The position numbers and the translations under genes were made by a program. Positions 25,381-36,066 of a stretch of DNA of 64,000 nucleotides are shown here, piece by piece (the first letter of the stretch is position 1; the number at the start of each line of letters is the position of its first letter). The DNA lies in NCBI GenBank assembly GCA_973895155.1, contig OZ316896.1:18972001-19036000 (forward strand), given 5' to 3'. Origin of the DNA: Marsupella aquatica. Lineage: Eukaryota; Marchantiophyta. The notes below the pieces were generated by a model that was not told where the DNA came from, did no database searches, and saw only the letters and a program-made list of their open reading frames with translations.

Positions 25381-26883
25381 GGTTTAAGTAGGGGTCTCAT
25401 AAACAAAAAAAATCTGGCACTTGACTGGAGGTGACTGGAGGTTTGCAAGGCAGTCCGGAGCAAGGCAACAGGATACAAAATAATGGGGCAATTATTTTTT
25501 GGGGTATGGAAAAATGAGTAGCCTCATGATACGTTCAATAGTATTGTGTTTACTGTGAAATCAGGGCCTTTTACAGTTGTCCCGGGTGTGATTGGTAGGT
25601 TCTCACAATCAGTGCCTGACCAGTCATGATTGTTATCCCGACCCTTAACACACCCGGGTGCAGTCAAAGCAGAAAAATGGACATATTTGAGATGCTTTAC
25701 TAGGGGGTCTCAAACCTCAAAATCTGAAGGACCTTCAGACCTTAACTTAGTAGTTAACACGTTACTGTAAGGTTTGAATAGGGGGTCTCAAAGCTCAAAA
25801 TCTGAAGGACCTTTCAGACCTTAACTTAGTAGTAGTTCAAAGGCATAGGTATCTTAAGGTTTTAATACGGGGTCTCAAACCTCAAAATGTTATGGACCTT
25901 AAGTTAGTAGTTAAGGACAGAAAAATATATGGATTACCCAAAATTCATGATTCATAACTTTTTGCCATCAAGATTTGTCATATGTTATGACCATAAGTCA
26001 GTGTAGAAGGTAGTGAAATGAAAAAGAAACTTTTATGCAACCCTGTGCAAAAGCTATGATCATTTGTTCATGGCCAAAACTATCATCTCTAACTAAGAAG
26101 CTTTGAGATGAACTAATATTTTTGTACAAGAAAGTTAAAGTCTTTTGAATTCAATTCTAAGACTTTTTTAAAAAGAACAGGCTTTTTTAGCCATACATTC
26201 TAAGTTGATGGGGATGAAAATTTTTAATCAAAAACTTTCTCTTAATTTTTAGGGTGTTCAGCCTTCAAAGAGTTGCTCGTGATGGGGAGGAGGAGACAAA
26301 GAGGCAGGAATGCACAATCATGTCAAACAAGGACCATCCGGGATATCTAATGCACTAACTTGCCACTGGCTCTAGAGAAACCATCTCCTGGGATGAGATC
26401 TGAAACGCTGGTGGTGGACAGAAATATAGTCACCAGCCGGTTGCTTCAATCATCTACAAATGGGGGCGTAATCCTCTCTATACAATTGACTTTAACCCCT
26501 TGAGAGATTACTTCCGGATTGTGCTTTGGTGCTGTAGAATGCAGAATGCAAATTGAACAGATCACTACTCCGACCTTGCTTGGATACAAGTTCTTGATTA
26601 TTTATTGTTTCTAACCATGATTAACAGCATCTTAGTTGTTGGAGCCAGATTTGTGCATGGGTTGCAGACTGATATTGGCAATGCCTTGGACTCCTTATCT
26701 GGATTGGATGCCACTACAATGAAATCCACTAAAGACTTGTATGGGTCAACCTCCCCTTGCTTAACCCGGCCTTTGAATTCTCTGCTAACCAAATATTGGC
26801 CAAATTGGAAAGGGTCCTCTATGCTTAGATGTCAAATGCCTGCAGGAAATTTTCACACTTACATCTACAGCTATCTGTTGTGC
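25381..26883. other. Spacer upstream of TIC110
   Basis: No gene is supported. It holds the GGGGTCTCA tandem repeat listed separately. The 97-codon frame at 26605-26895 (+) shows no domain, and I cannot tell whether it is a transposon relic. Confidence 0.5.
25701..25920 (+). repeat. Tandem repeat of about 80 bp, three copies
   Basis: Units start near 25701, 25779 and 25866. Each begins with TAGGGGGTCTCAAA or ACGGGGTCTCAAA, followed by CCTCAAAAT and GGACCTT and ending near TTAACTTAGTAGTTA. A fourth partial copy (GGTTTAAGTAGGGGTCTCAT) lies at about 25380. Confidence 0.85.
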
Positions 26884-27180
26884 TCGGGGGGTTGACTATC
26901 AACAATCTTAGGAACCACGTGTGATCCAAAATAGGTATTTTTGGCAGTTTTTAATTAAATTTCTAAAAAGCGTAGGAGGCAAAAGAAGGTATTATAAACT
27001 CATGTTTATAAAATATTCTTTAATATATACCCTTTATAAAGTAAAATAGGTTATTAATATTGAAAATAGAGAATATTCTTGGAATATTTTCTTTATAAAA
27101 TAGGTCTATTTATATTAGGCTAGGATCGCACGTGGTACCCCAAAATATACACTTAGTTAACCCCCTAAGCTGTTGTGTAA
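26884..27180 (+). repeat. Dispersed repeat, copy 2
   Basis: This is the second copy of the roughly 310-bp repeat seen at 14980-15303, in the same orientation. The two copies are diverged by many substitutions and small indels. Confidence 0.7.
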
Positions 27181-27509
27181 CCTTAATGAAGACCTTGTTG
27201 AGTATATTGACATAACAATATGTGATGTGAGTCTCAAAAGGGTCGATCTGGTTTATTGTAGTCATGCAGGCAAAGGATAAAGGGAACAGTGAAAAGTGAC
27301 CAAACAATGATCACCCACCACAAAAAATAACCTATGATCCAATGCAAACATGAGGGCCAACTCACACCCAAGGCCAGGCAGAGAACCAGCCAGAAAACTG
27401 AAATCCGAAGCACTGAACCAGGAAAAAAAAGGAAATTCGTCTACACAGATCCCCAACTATTAGACCAAGAAACAATCGCCAATCAGCAAAGCCTAGTCAC
27501 AGAACTAAA

Positions 27510-28573
27510 ACAATTCACGGGGGATCAAAGAACCAAAGAGGCCTAACATCAACTACAAACTGTCCATCCTGCAAACGGTAGAGACCTCCATTGCGCCCAA
27601 AATTGTGCTGCATCTTACTCAACAGCTCCATTCTACATCGCCCTTCATTCAAAACACGAGCCCAACCCTCATTCCAAGCAATTTTCATACTCATTCAGAG
27701 CTCATGCCAAATTTTAAATTGAATCCCCACACTCGAGATACATAGTTGTTCTTTTTCCAACAAACAATGAGCTTTCCAAAGCTGCCAACAAGTAATCCCT
27801 CGAGCAATGTTCCACAACTTCAACAGAAAGTCTCTACTAACGATAAGTGGAGATCCCAAAAGAGCCTGAACAGGATCAATGTGGAAATGCAAAGCCCAGG
27901 ATCCAACTGCCTGAAGGATCAATATAACTCTTTTTATCCAACTCCAAACACTCTGAGAATTGGGACACCACCATAGACAATGAAGTATGTCTTCATGAGC
28001 ATGATTAACACATCTTGAGCACCACCATTCTTCTCCACTATGTACAAATGGAATGATTACCCCAACCTCATCTCTGCGCATTGACCGTCTCCCAATATAG
28101 TGCTTAGTAGCAATAATTCTCTGTGCTACTTGCCATAAGAAAAAAATCACCTTCTCTTCCCAATAGGACTTCCAAATACTTCCCCAAATATAAGTATCCC
28201 GAGAAACAACACAAAGCTCCATCCTCCACTTACCAAGGTCAATAGTCTCCGACAAATCTCTACGTTGCAGTTCAAGTTTTTGGAAACAAGCCGATGATCC
28301 CGCCAATGATGCATGAAAGAATTTATGACCACCTTTCCATTGAAAACTATCAACAAGACCCAACGTAGAGCACGAAGGACCTTTTAATCCAATCCCGTAT
28401 TTGTGAGTCACCCAATTCTTCATTCTCCCTGTGGTCATGTTGAATAGCAGAGCCCCAATCAGTGGTGTGCATTCAATTGTTGTAGGAACCCCATTATAGA
28501 TGATGAATGACGAGAATGACCCAGGTCTAATCTCTCCCGACATCCAAATTTTTTGAAAGATACCATTTGTCAC
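27510..28573 (-). pseudogene. 3' fragment of an L1-like LINE ORF2 (zinc-binding RT tail)
   Basis: A 292-codon open frame (28573-27695) carries the zf-RVT signature of plant L1-like LINEs: IWKSYWEEKVIFFLWQVAQR, then a CSRC pair, then HAHEDILHCLWWCP with the second Cys/His set. After a TGA at 27695 the same frame continues with sensible sequence (EGWARVLNEGRCRMELL) to about 27510. The reverse transcriptase core that should lie upstream (above 28573) is missing, so the copy is 5'-truncated, as is usual for LINEs. No poly(A) end or target duplicate was identified. Confidence 0.82.
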
Positions 28574-28884
28574 CGTAATTTCCTATACCATATTTCCTTC
28601 CTGCACCAGTACCTGGGATATGAATACCTTACTTTCTCTCAACATTAGGGCGGGAAGAAAGGAAGAGAATCTTGGGAAGCAAGGTGTGGCCACTGGCTTC
28701 CCTCAAATCAGAATCTTCCGCTCAAAGTGTGGGAGAAGAGAGTCCCTCTTGAAAAGTCATGCATGGGGTTTACTCACTTCTATGAGTAACGTGTTCAACA
28801 GTTAATAGTGTTACTTTGGTAGCTCCTTTGGCTTATAGTGATTGTTGACTGGAAACTGCTAGAGCCGGCTCGCCTCTTGAACCA

Positions 28885-29105
28885 AAAAAAGGTTTGGCTC
28901 ATTGTCACTAGAGGAGTTTGAACCCCACTTTTGGGGGATTATGTGTGTCAACTCTGCTCAAATCAAAAAAATGTTTGGAGTGTCAATAGAGGTGTCTGAA
29001 CCCCACTTTTGGGGGGAATGTGTCAGTGTTAAAAGCTTATTGTGAGTTTTGAATCGAACACCTGAGTCGCCCCACTACTCTTGTGCTCTACCAGTAGCCC
29101 ATGGA
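28885..29105 (-). repeat. tRNA-derived SINE-like element
   Basis: Read on the minus strand, GGGCTACTGGTAGAGCAC (29083-29100) matches a tRNA A-box region. GGTGTTCGATTC (29051-29062) matches a B box at tRNA-like spacing. Downstream, a tRNA-unrelated body contains two copies of a segment with CCCCCAAAAGTGGGGTTCA (29000s and 28930s) and ends near a T-run. The head is tRNA-like but the body family is unknown to me. Confidence 0.5.
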
Positions 29106-29884
29106 TTGCAAGATGCTCATGAGCATGTTTTCTAGGTATTTACTTTCAACATACGGGCATCAAACCTGCAACTACCGGTTGCCGGCAACCACCTACTAAT
29201 GGAACATACACAATGCAAGTGAACAACATTTAATGTGAATCACTTGATTTATACTTAGAAGGAAATTGGGTTTTGCAGCGTTGTGTCCATCAATTTGTAT
29301 TGTCTGATCCTTATGTTGTACTCTTTACAAGTCTTGGATTTTTTTACACAGAAAGATTTCATCCTTGTTTGACAAATGATCCTCTTCTAGTACTTGTTCT
29401 TGCTTTGGAATTATTGTAGAGTCCCTTGTTTCTTCATGATTGCGAGACTAGGACAGGGAAAGACATCCTGCCACTTGTTCCAACTGATTTACAAGGACTT
29501 GAAATTCCAGGTTGTTGATACACTTTCTTGCAATTCATCCCGAAGCAATTCCACCTCCGCCAGAAAATCCAGGTCGGGAAAAATTTTCATAGTAGCAAAT
29601 ATTACTTATTTGCATTTGCCAGGCAAAGCTGAGTTTCTGTCTAATGGAGATAGCAATTTGCATATGGAATCCTTTCAGACATATATCATCGAAGAAAAGA
29701 CATCTATCTATCGGGCTATCTACCGACCCAAATACCGACCCAAGTAATGATGGGATCGAAGTCACCTACTAGCAACCACCATAAAAAACATTTGCGTGGT
29801 TAATGGTGTTGTTTTGTTTAATATTGCACGGGCCTTTGGGGGCAGGCAGCCAATTAAAACATTTTGTTTCAAAGTGCAGAACAT

Positions 29885-29968
29885 AAAACAGATGTGCAGG
29901 TCTCAAACTCTGAGGCCTAGCGAGAACTAGTAGCAAGTGCTCTACTCCATGGCAATAGCTCATAAGGG
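29885..29968 (-). repeat. Second tRNA-like SINE head
   Basis: On the minus strand, TGAGCTATTGCCATGGAGTA followed by GAGCAC resembles a tRNA 5' half with an A box. About 35 bases on, AGAGTTTGAGACC resembles a B box. The 3' body was not delimited. Confidence 0.42.
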
Positions 29969-30001
29969 GCTGGCTAGTTCAGAAAGAAAGGTATTCACCT
30001 T

Positions 30002-30390
30002 CAAGAGCTCCAAGTGGTTGAGTCACGGCCGAGAGAGTCTTTCACAACACGAATAGGTACAAGTCAAGAGAGCTAGTTCACGTGGAGTTTCCCAAGGGGC
30101 GAGTAGGGTGAGTGTTATTTTGTCTGTCGTTGTTTTTTGCAATTGATCATCCATGAACTAGCTGGTCGCAAGTACGTGCTTTGAGATAGTAACTCATAAG
30201 GATTGAATCATGGTCAAGAGCTCAAAGTGGTTGAGTCATGACCAGGGTCAAAGGGGTTCAAGAGTCTCAAGTCCCGAGTGCACATCAGGGAAATCTGAGA
30301 GCTCCAAGCGGGGCTCCAAGTTCACATGGAGTCTTTGCAAGAGGAGATGGTGTCTCCAAGAGAGCCAAGTATTATTTTGTCTTGTTGTTT
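30002..30390 (+). repeat. Imperfect direct duplication
   Basis: CAAGAGCTC.AAGTGGTTGAG occurs at 30002 and 30213. Each copy is followed by a matching series (GTCA, GTTCAAGAG-type blocks, CACATGGAGT/CACGTGGAGT) that ends in TATTTTGTCT.GT.GTTG. The two copies have diverged and carry indels. Confidence 0.65.
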
Positions 30391-30429
30391 CTCTTCCTCA
30401 CGTTTGGCTCGGAGGAAGAAACACAAAGT

Positions 30430-30620
30430 GTTACGGCTCAATGGAGAGATTGCGGCAAGACAGTCATTTTGAGTCCACAATAGATTGGCACTTAACAATC
30501 ATGGAGAGAGAGTGATGTGGATAAATGTTTTTTCCTCTGCCCCCGCCTATATCGATGTTGATGACGGTGCCCATGCAATTCTGAACCAGCCATAATTTAT
30601 AACACAAAGTGGGTGCGGGC
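30430..30620 (+). repeat. Segment related to the copia leader
   Basis: GGCAAGACAGTCATTTTGAG, then GATTGGCACTTAAC, then GATG/GTGCC.ATGCAATTC.G matches in order the leader of the copia element at about 2850-2960. It has no LTR of its own nearby. It is either a relic of a related element or a shared regulatory segment. Confidence 0.55.
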
Positions 30621-30659
30621 TAACTGGGGAGAGGACAGGTCTAATCCATCTATGAAAAG

Positions 30660-31232
30660 CTTGATGAGACTGGCCTATGGTTCACCAATTTTAATATGCC
30701 TTATCCCTCAGTTGAGAAATTAGATTATGTCTTGCCCAATCAAACCGAGCAGGTTTACTTTGATTTACCCAAACACAGCCAAGGCCTCTTGGAGACATAT
30801 ATGTCCTCCATAGGGAATGGAGGTCTTGACAAGTTGTTGAGGGTATAAATGACCTTGAGTTTAACGATCTTGTGGATCATCATGAGGCTATTGAGGCTGA
30901 GCTTGTTGTAGTGGCTAACAGGGGAATGTCATTGGATGAAAGAGAATTGTAGTTTTTCTGGAGAGGGAAGTGTTGACAAGAAGTGATTGTGATGATGATG
31001 ATGTCTTGGAAGATAAAGAAGATGACTCTTGGGGCAGGAAGTACTGATTGTAGGATCTTTGGTGATACTATTTTCTTAATATGCAGTTTTGAATTGAAAT
31101 GCATGATCAGTCTTGGGCAAAAGTCCTCAGAATGCCTATGAGGCACTAAGGAATAAGAACATAGCTAGCAGCCAACAATGCTATACTTGAGCAGTTCATA
31201 GGAGGAGCTGCAACTGATTTCAAGTAATTATG
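30660..31232 (+). pseudogene. Unassigned gene fragments, left of the Mutator-like insertion
   Basis: I do not recognise this gene. Pieces that read as protein are FTNFNMPYPSVEKLDYVLPN continuing to about 30847 and FNDLVDHHEAIEAELVVVAN continuing to about 30948. An acidic piece DDDDVLEDKEDDSWG lies near 31000, and an exon-like stretch (NAYEALRNKNIA, then NNAILEQFIGGAATDF) ends at an AA|GTAATT donor near 31229. Frames change and stops occur between the pieces, so it is decayed or intron-rich. The Mutator-like element inserted 50 bp further on, and matching downstream pieces appear at 38004 onward. Confidence 0.45.
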
Positions 31233-31281
31233 TACTCTATCCCTTTATAGTTTTGAATTGATGCCTTGGCTTTATTACTAA

Positions 31282-31682
31282 CTGGGATTTACTAGAATGC
31301 CACTATTTTGTGACCTAATTACTACCTTGCCACACTTTTCCTTCTATTTACCAGAATGCCGCTCTTTTCCATCTCGGGTTAAGGAAAGTTACTCGAGTTA
31401 ACCCCTGAGAATCCTACGCCTCTAATTTCATTTGCAACCCGCATCGGAGGGCCGACGCTTCCCTCACGGTTAGTTTTGTTAGCCCTGAGTTCGCTCCACA
31501 CAGGGGTGGGTCGGCTGCCCCCACTCTTCGCACTGCCGCTCCCTCTCTGACTGCCTTGGTCTCGCTACCATACCCCGATTGCGTGCTTCATTCAACGTTT
31601 CCCTCCTTGATTGTGCGCCTTTTACTCACTCCCGCACCCCAACTACGATTTCCCTCCCCAATTCCGCCATCGCCAGGAGCTC
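31282..31682. repeat. Left terminal inverted arm of the MULE
   Basis: The first about 120 bases match the outermost right arm (37951-37838). The next 290 match 36066-35765 in reverse complement. Long arms of this type are typical of TIR-MULEs. Confidence 0.9.
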
Positions 31683-32165
31683 CAACGACCACACAACAAC
31701 GCTCTGTCTAAGCAGCAACTATCACACAGACGTGCGGATACCAGTTGCGATCACATGCAGGCTTGGTGTGCATTTGTTTTAGGGTTTATGCTCCTGTGAC
31801 ATGTTTCGCGTTGGAGAACCAGACAGGGTTTAATTTTTTTGAGTTCACTAGGCTAGAAGCCAGCTCGGCGTAAGCACGTACATTGCAAGGCAACGGCGAT
31901 ATTGGCTCCATTAGGAGATCTGAACAACAATAAATTATTGGTGAGTTCCTCTACCCTACGAAGTTCTGCTGCAGGATAGAACGTTGCAAAGCTTGCTAAT
32001 TTCAGAATTTCAGACTGAGCGGCGAATTTCAGAATTTCAATGACTTCATGCATGTTGCAAATGGTCGTGCGAGTGATCTCGTAATGATCCAATGCAGTGA
32101 TTGGGGCAGTGATGCAACTCAATATTAATTCTAAAACAATCTTGGTTTTGCAGAGGTGTGGGGAC

Positions 32166-32792
32166 ATGGCAATTGCTGAGAAGCTTGTGGCAGCTAAGGA
32201 AGCACTTGGTGGAGTGATCTGGGCTGCAGCTGTGTTGTTGTTTGAGGGTGTGTTTTGGTCTTTGTTAGGACTCCTGAGTGAACTCTTCCGGTTCTTACAT
32301 GAGTTGCTTGAGAAAATCATTGCACTTGCCCATCCTCAGCCTACCACAATAGAGCCCACCAATGACCAATGGGATGCAATTCTTCAACCAGTGATTCAAC
32401 CATCTATTGTGCTTCAGCCATCCGATGGCGGGTCAACTGGACATCTCCTGTCTGAGCCTCGGTCTGCTCCAAGGCTTTACCAGAACCAGCCACCTCAAGT
32501 CCCTGTTGTTCAATATGCAGACAAATTCCATACTAGGATGACTGAGATTGGACTTCACCCAGTGAAGCAAGAACTGGACCGAGCCTCAGAATTGCCTCAT
32601 TAATCTTGTAATCATGGAGTTCTACATTCTAGGAAGTGGTGGTATGCTGTGGCTAGGGGTCGGAACCCTGATCTATACGAATGTTGGGAGGAAACTTCGC
32701 TTCAAGTATCTGGTTATAGCGGTAACAAGCATAAAAGCTTCACTTATAGATTTGAAGCAGAACAATGGTTAAGCTTCCATATTCATCCATAG
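32166..32792 (+). CDS. MULE-borne ORF with RNase H1-type hybrid-binding domain
   Basis: The frame opens at ATG 32166 in the context GACATGG, or at 32097 if an upstream codon is used. It runs to TAG 32790-32792 with one in-frame TAA at 32601-32603. The N-terminal part is amphipathic and hydrophobic (AAKEALGGVIWAAAVLLFEG, then LLSELFRFLHELLEKI), then Pro/Gln-rich. After the TAA the same frame gives WYAVARGRNPDLYECWEE, LQVSGYSGNKHKSF and EAEQWL. These are the conserved points of the RNase H1 N-terminal/viroplasmin domain: the aromatic-AV-GR-PG-like start, the central Trp, VSGF/Y-G, K-F, and the EAE..L end. That domain binds RNA:DNA hybrids or dsRNA; no RNase H catalytic domain follows. A TTTTGCAG just before 32154 could be a splice acceptor of an upstream exon. 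The gene converges on the transposase and lies wholly inside the element. Confidence 0.75.
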
Positions 32793-32995
32793 GGAATATC
32801 CTCAGGAATAGCCTTAGGAATAGGGTATGGCACCTGTACAAATTTGTATCCTCAACAATATTATCTGCAATGAAATTATATGAGAGCCACAGTGTGCAAG
32901 ATATTACAGCGTGTACATCAAAGTTCTCTCCACATGAATTGGAGCTCTCATTCCATGTCAAAATGAATCCACAGTGCCATTGAGACACTTTGGGT

Positions 32996-35277
32996 CTACT
33001 TATCTTGTGACACACTTGCTAGCAATTGAGAATAGAATCCATTTTGAATACTATCTACATCATTTGCTTGCGAAAATGTAACATCTACAACCTCTTGTGA
33101 ATGCAAGAACAGTTCATCGTCTGACACATAGGTTTCCTTCCTTGCAGTGACTGCTTCATTATTGAACTCTTCTTCGTCCACCTCGGTATCAGAGTCTGAC
33201 TTGTGTTCATCCTGGACATCTAACCTGCTACTAGAGCTATCATCAGTCTCATGGCCAGTCTCATCTTCCTCATTGTCTATGGAAGGCCCTGTGCCTTTAC
33301 CTTGTGAGAGGAATGCATCACGGCCTGGGCACTTCCTCTTATCATGGCCGCCTTCTCCACAATGGCAGCATCGTCGCGGTCTACGCACAGGATCCTCCTC
33401 TGGAAACCTCATCCTCGCCTTCTCAGATGGTCGGCCCCGCTTCCTCCTAATCCATGGTGGACCACACCATAAGTCTGGCTCTAAATCACTTTGCAATATG
33501 GCAGGTATCGAAATATTAGAGTATGTTTTCTGAAATGCAGCAACAAAGTAGAAAGGTGAAACGTAGTCAAAGTGTCTCTTCCGCAACCTGGTGCATGCCC
33601 GCCATGCATGCACACATGGTAACAAGGTATCCTGCCAATCCCCACAACTACAGTGCCACTCAGGTTCAAATTGAACTAAAAATTGTCTCCCTAGAAAATC
33701 AGTAACCCTACATTCAGTTTCTGATGAAGGATCAGCAATAAGAAGGGAAGCTTTCTCCTCTGTTTGCTTCAAAGTGCTCATAATGTTGGAGGGAATGGTG
33801 TGGTGAGAGACATTGCCAACTCTCTCTTTTCAAAGAACTCAGTGGTCATGAAATAGTCCCACAGTCGGTTTGACTGCTTGAAGGCAACTTCCTCCCTTTG
33901 TGGTTTCAATGCTCTATTTAAACTTTCAGCTTGTTGGTTGGTCTCATGTCCCCACCTGTCATCAATGGTTTGCAATATCAAATGTCATTCATAAACTCTA
34001 AAACCTGCCTCAAACACATCCATGATTGTGGAGATGCTCAAGACTAAAATCCCAAGAATGAAGGGCAACATACCTTCTCACTGGACAATAAGCTCTAGAG
34101 TAGTGCTTTGGATGTGCAGTCTTCTCAATGTACTCGGCAAGCTTTGCATTCTTCTCCCGAATTCGATCGAGTCTTCTTTTGAATTGGTCCGGAGTAGTTG
34201 CATATACCAAGGGCTCGAACTCCTTGCTTGCTTGCCTGTTGAAGTGTGTCCTGCAATTGTGATCAACAAATCATGAGAGAATCACAACCACAGAAGAAGT
34301 GAAGCTATAATTCAATTCAAGTTGTTGCACTAAGCTGTTACCTGCAATTATCTGCAAGATGCCATGAGCATAATGCATGAAAGCCTCTTGGGAAAACCTC
34401 TTGGACACCATCCAACAATCCTTTTTCTCGATCAGAAATGAACACAGTGTTAGGTCGTGCCAATGAAGGAATAGCATCTCTAATCAATCCCAAGAATCTT
34501 CGCCATTCGGTATGGTTCTCAGTCGGTACCATACAATAAGCTAACATCACAATAGTGTTGTTGGCATCAAGTGCAGTTGCTATGAGCAAAATCTGAGGAT
34601 ATGCCGATCTGGTGTGAGTTCCATCAAAAGCCACCAACGGTCTACAGTGCTCAAATGCCAGCCTTGCAGCTCCTGGACAGACAAACAAAGAATGAAATCT
34701 ACCGTCTGGTGCTGAGTATGAGACTGTGGCTGCCGGATCCCGCTGTAAAATGTGATGACAGTGAGGTGGAATCAAGTAGAAAGAGTCTTTCTCCCGTCCA
34801 TCCAACTTCTCCAATGCTTTCTTCTTTGCAACCCATGCCGTATGGTACCTGATGTCTGGATCGATGATCAAGTGCTCTGGCTGTATCCCGCAATGAAGAG
34901 GCCCTAGTCTGCCTATTTCTCATGACTATATCCATTATTTGTTGTGCCAAGCGGTCCGAGTTAGTATGCATTCGTCGTTTCCAGTGGTCAGCTGCCTCAC
35001 AGGTGTGTTCAATGTGTGCTTTCATGATTGTTATTACTCCAGTAATTTTCTTTCTTATGGCTCGGATCCACCAATGGCATCTACTCTCACTATCAACAGA
35101 GATGTCATTCAATTTGCAATATGTCAAGCATCGTGTCTTATCTTTTTTATACGTTCTTATAATTCATTCAGTCTGCACACCATGGTCAACAACTAAGCTT
35201 TTCAGCTCCTCAAATGATTCAAATGTTTGTCCTTCCTTCAGCCGACTAGGCCATTGAGAAGCACTCTGGCGATTCAT
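32996..35277 (-). pseudogene. MULE transposase (DDE, SWIM, CCHC), lightly damaged
   Basis: It starts at ATG 35277 (MNRQSASQWPSRL). An N-terminal MuDR-type region (IRAIRKKITGVITIMKAH) follows. The MULE catalytic domain has LVAFDGTHTRSAYPQILLIA (first Asp) and NTVFISDREKGL (second Asp), then the FHALCSWHL motif. A 91-bp intron (34341-34251) joins NCR to THFNRQASKEF. Further on come WGHETNQQAESLN, a SWIM zinc finger (CSCGDWQDTLLPCVHAWRAC) and a CCHC knuckle (CCHCGEGGHDKRKC), ending at 32996. Damage seen: TGA at 35166-35164, a 1-bp frameshift near 34875, and unresolved frame changes between 34010 and 33778 that could be a short intron. The protein is otherwise full length. Confidence 0.9.
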
Positions 35278-35764
35278 GATCAATTTCCCTACACATTTTC
35301 AATTCAATGAAAACTCAGCAGAACACCAACACCAAGGGAAATGAAGGGAAACCGGGAGGCATTCACGTACATTTCTAAATACTGCTTCAACATTCGGCTA
35401 GAATGAATCCCTACAACAAGAGATTTTGATAGAGTAGCATACCTGCCAAATGTTGGGACGGTAGTGCAGCACGAGGTGCAAATGAGGGCACTGATTCAAA
35501 TAACGAGATGGGGCCATCTTCTCAAAGTGCGGGATGTGGCAAAGAAGGCTTCAGTCTCTCACTTCATATGGCTCCACTTTGTTTGGTCGCAGGCAAAATT
35601 GGGATGCGGCTGAAGTGCTCATTGTTGGACCAGAGCTAATCTTGAGCTCTGGCTATGGTGGTCGCCGAGGTGGCCGCACATGGTGACAACGGAGTTGCAT
35701 CCAGGGCGTCAAATATAGCTGGGGAGAGAACGGCCGGTTTGAGGCAAACAGGGGAACATCAGAA
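35278..35764 (-). promoter_or_regulatory. MULE subterminal region upstream of the transposase
   Basis: About 490 bp lie between the transposase start and the inner end of the right inverted arm. No ORF is convincing. By position it should hold the transposase promoter, but I see no certain TATA box. Confidence 0.35.
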
Positions 35765-36066
35765 CTAAGTTATTGGCGATGGCGGAAATCGGGGAGGGAG
35801 ATCGTAGTTGGGGGTGCGGGAGTGAGTAAAAGGCGCACAGTCAGGGAGGGAAACGTTGAATGAAGCACATAGTCGGGGTATGGTAGCGAGACCAAGGCAG
35901 TCGGAGAGGGAGCGGCACTGCAAAGAGTGGGGCAGCCGACCCACCCCTATGTGGAGCAAACTCAGGGCTGACAAAACTAACCGTGAGGGAAGCGTCGGCC
36001 CTCCGATGCGGGTTGCAAATGAAATTAGAGGCGTAGGATTCTCAGGGGTTAACTCGAGTAACTTTT

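Larger units (their letters stand above)
28574..30660. other. Spacer with SINE-like heads and local duplications
   Basis: No protein gene is supported here. The stretch holds two tRNA-like heads on the minus strand, a duplicated CCCCACTTTTGGGGG motif, a duplicated block at 30002-30390, and a segment resembling the copia leader. These are listed separately. Confidence 0.55.

Noticed and set aside
28885-29105. A functional tRNA gene
   Set aside because: A and B boxes are present but the acceptor and anticodon stems do not pair; a SINE head fits better.
31853-32320. 155-codon minus-strand ORF opposite the hybrid-binding-domain ORF
   Set aside because: It overlaps the better supported plus-strand frame, runs into its N-terminal part and shows no domain. 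A real antisense gene cannot be excluded but has no support.
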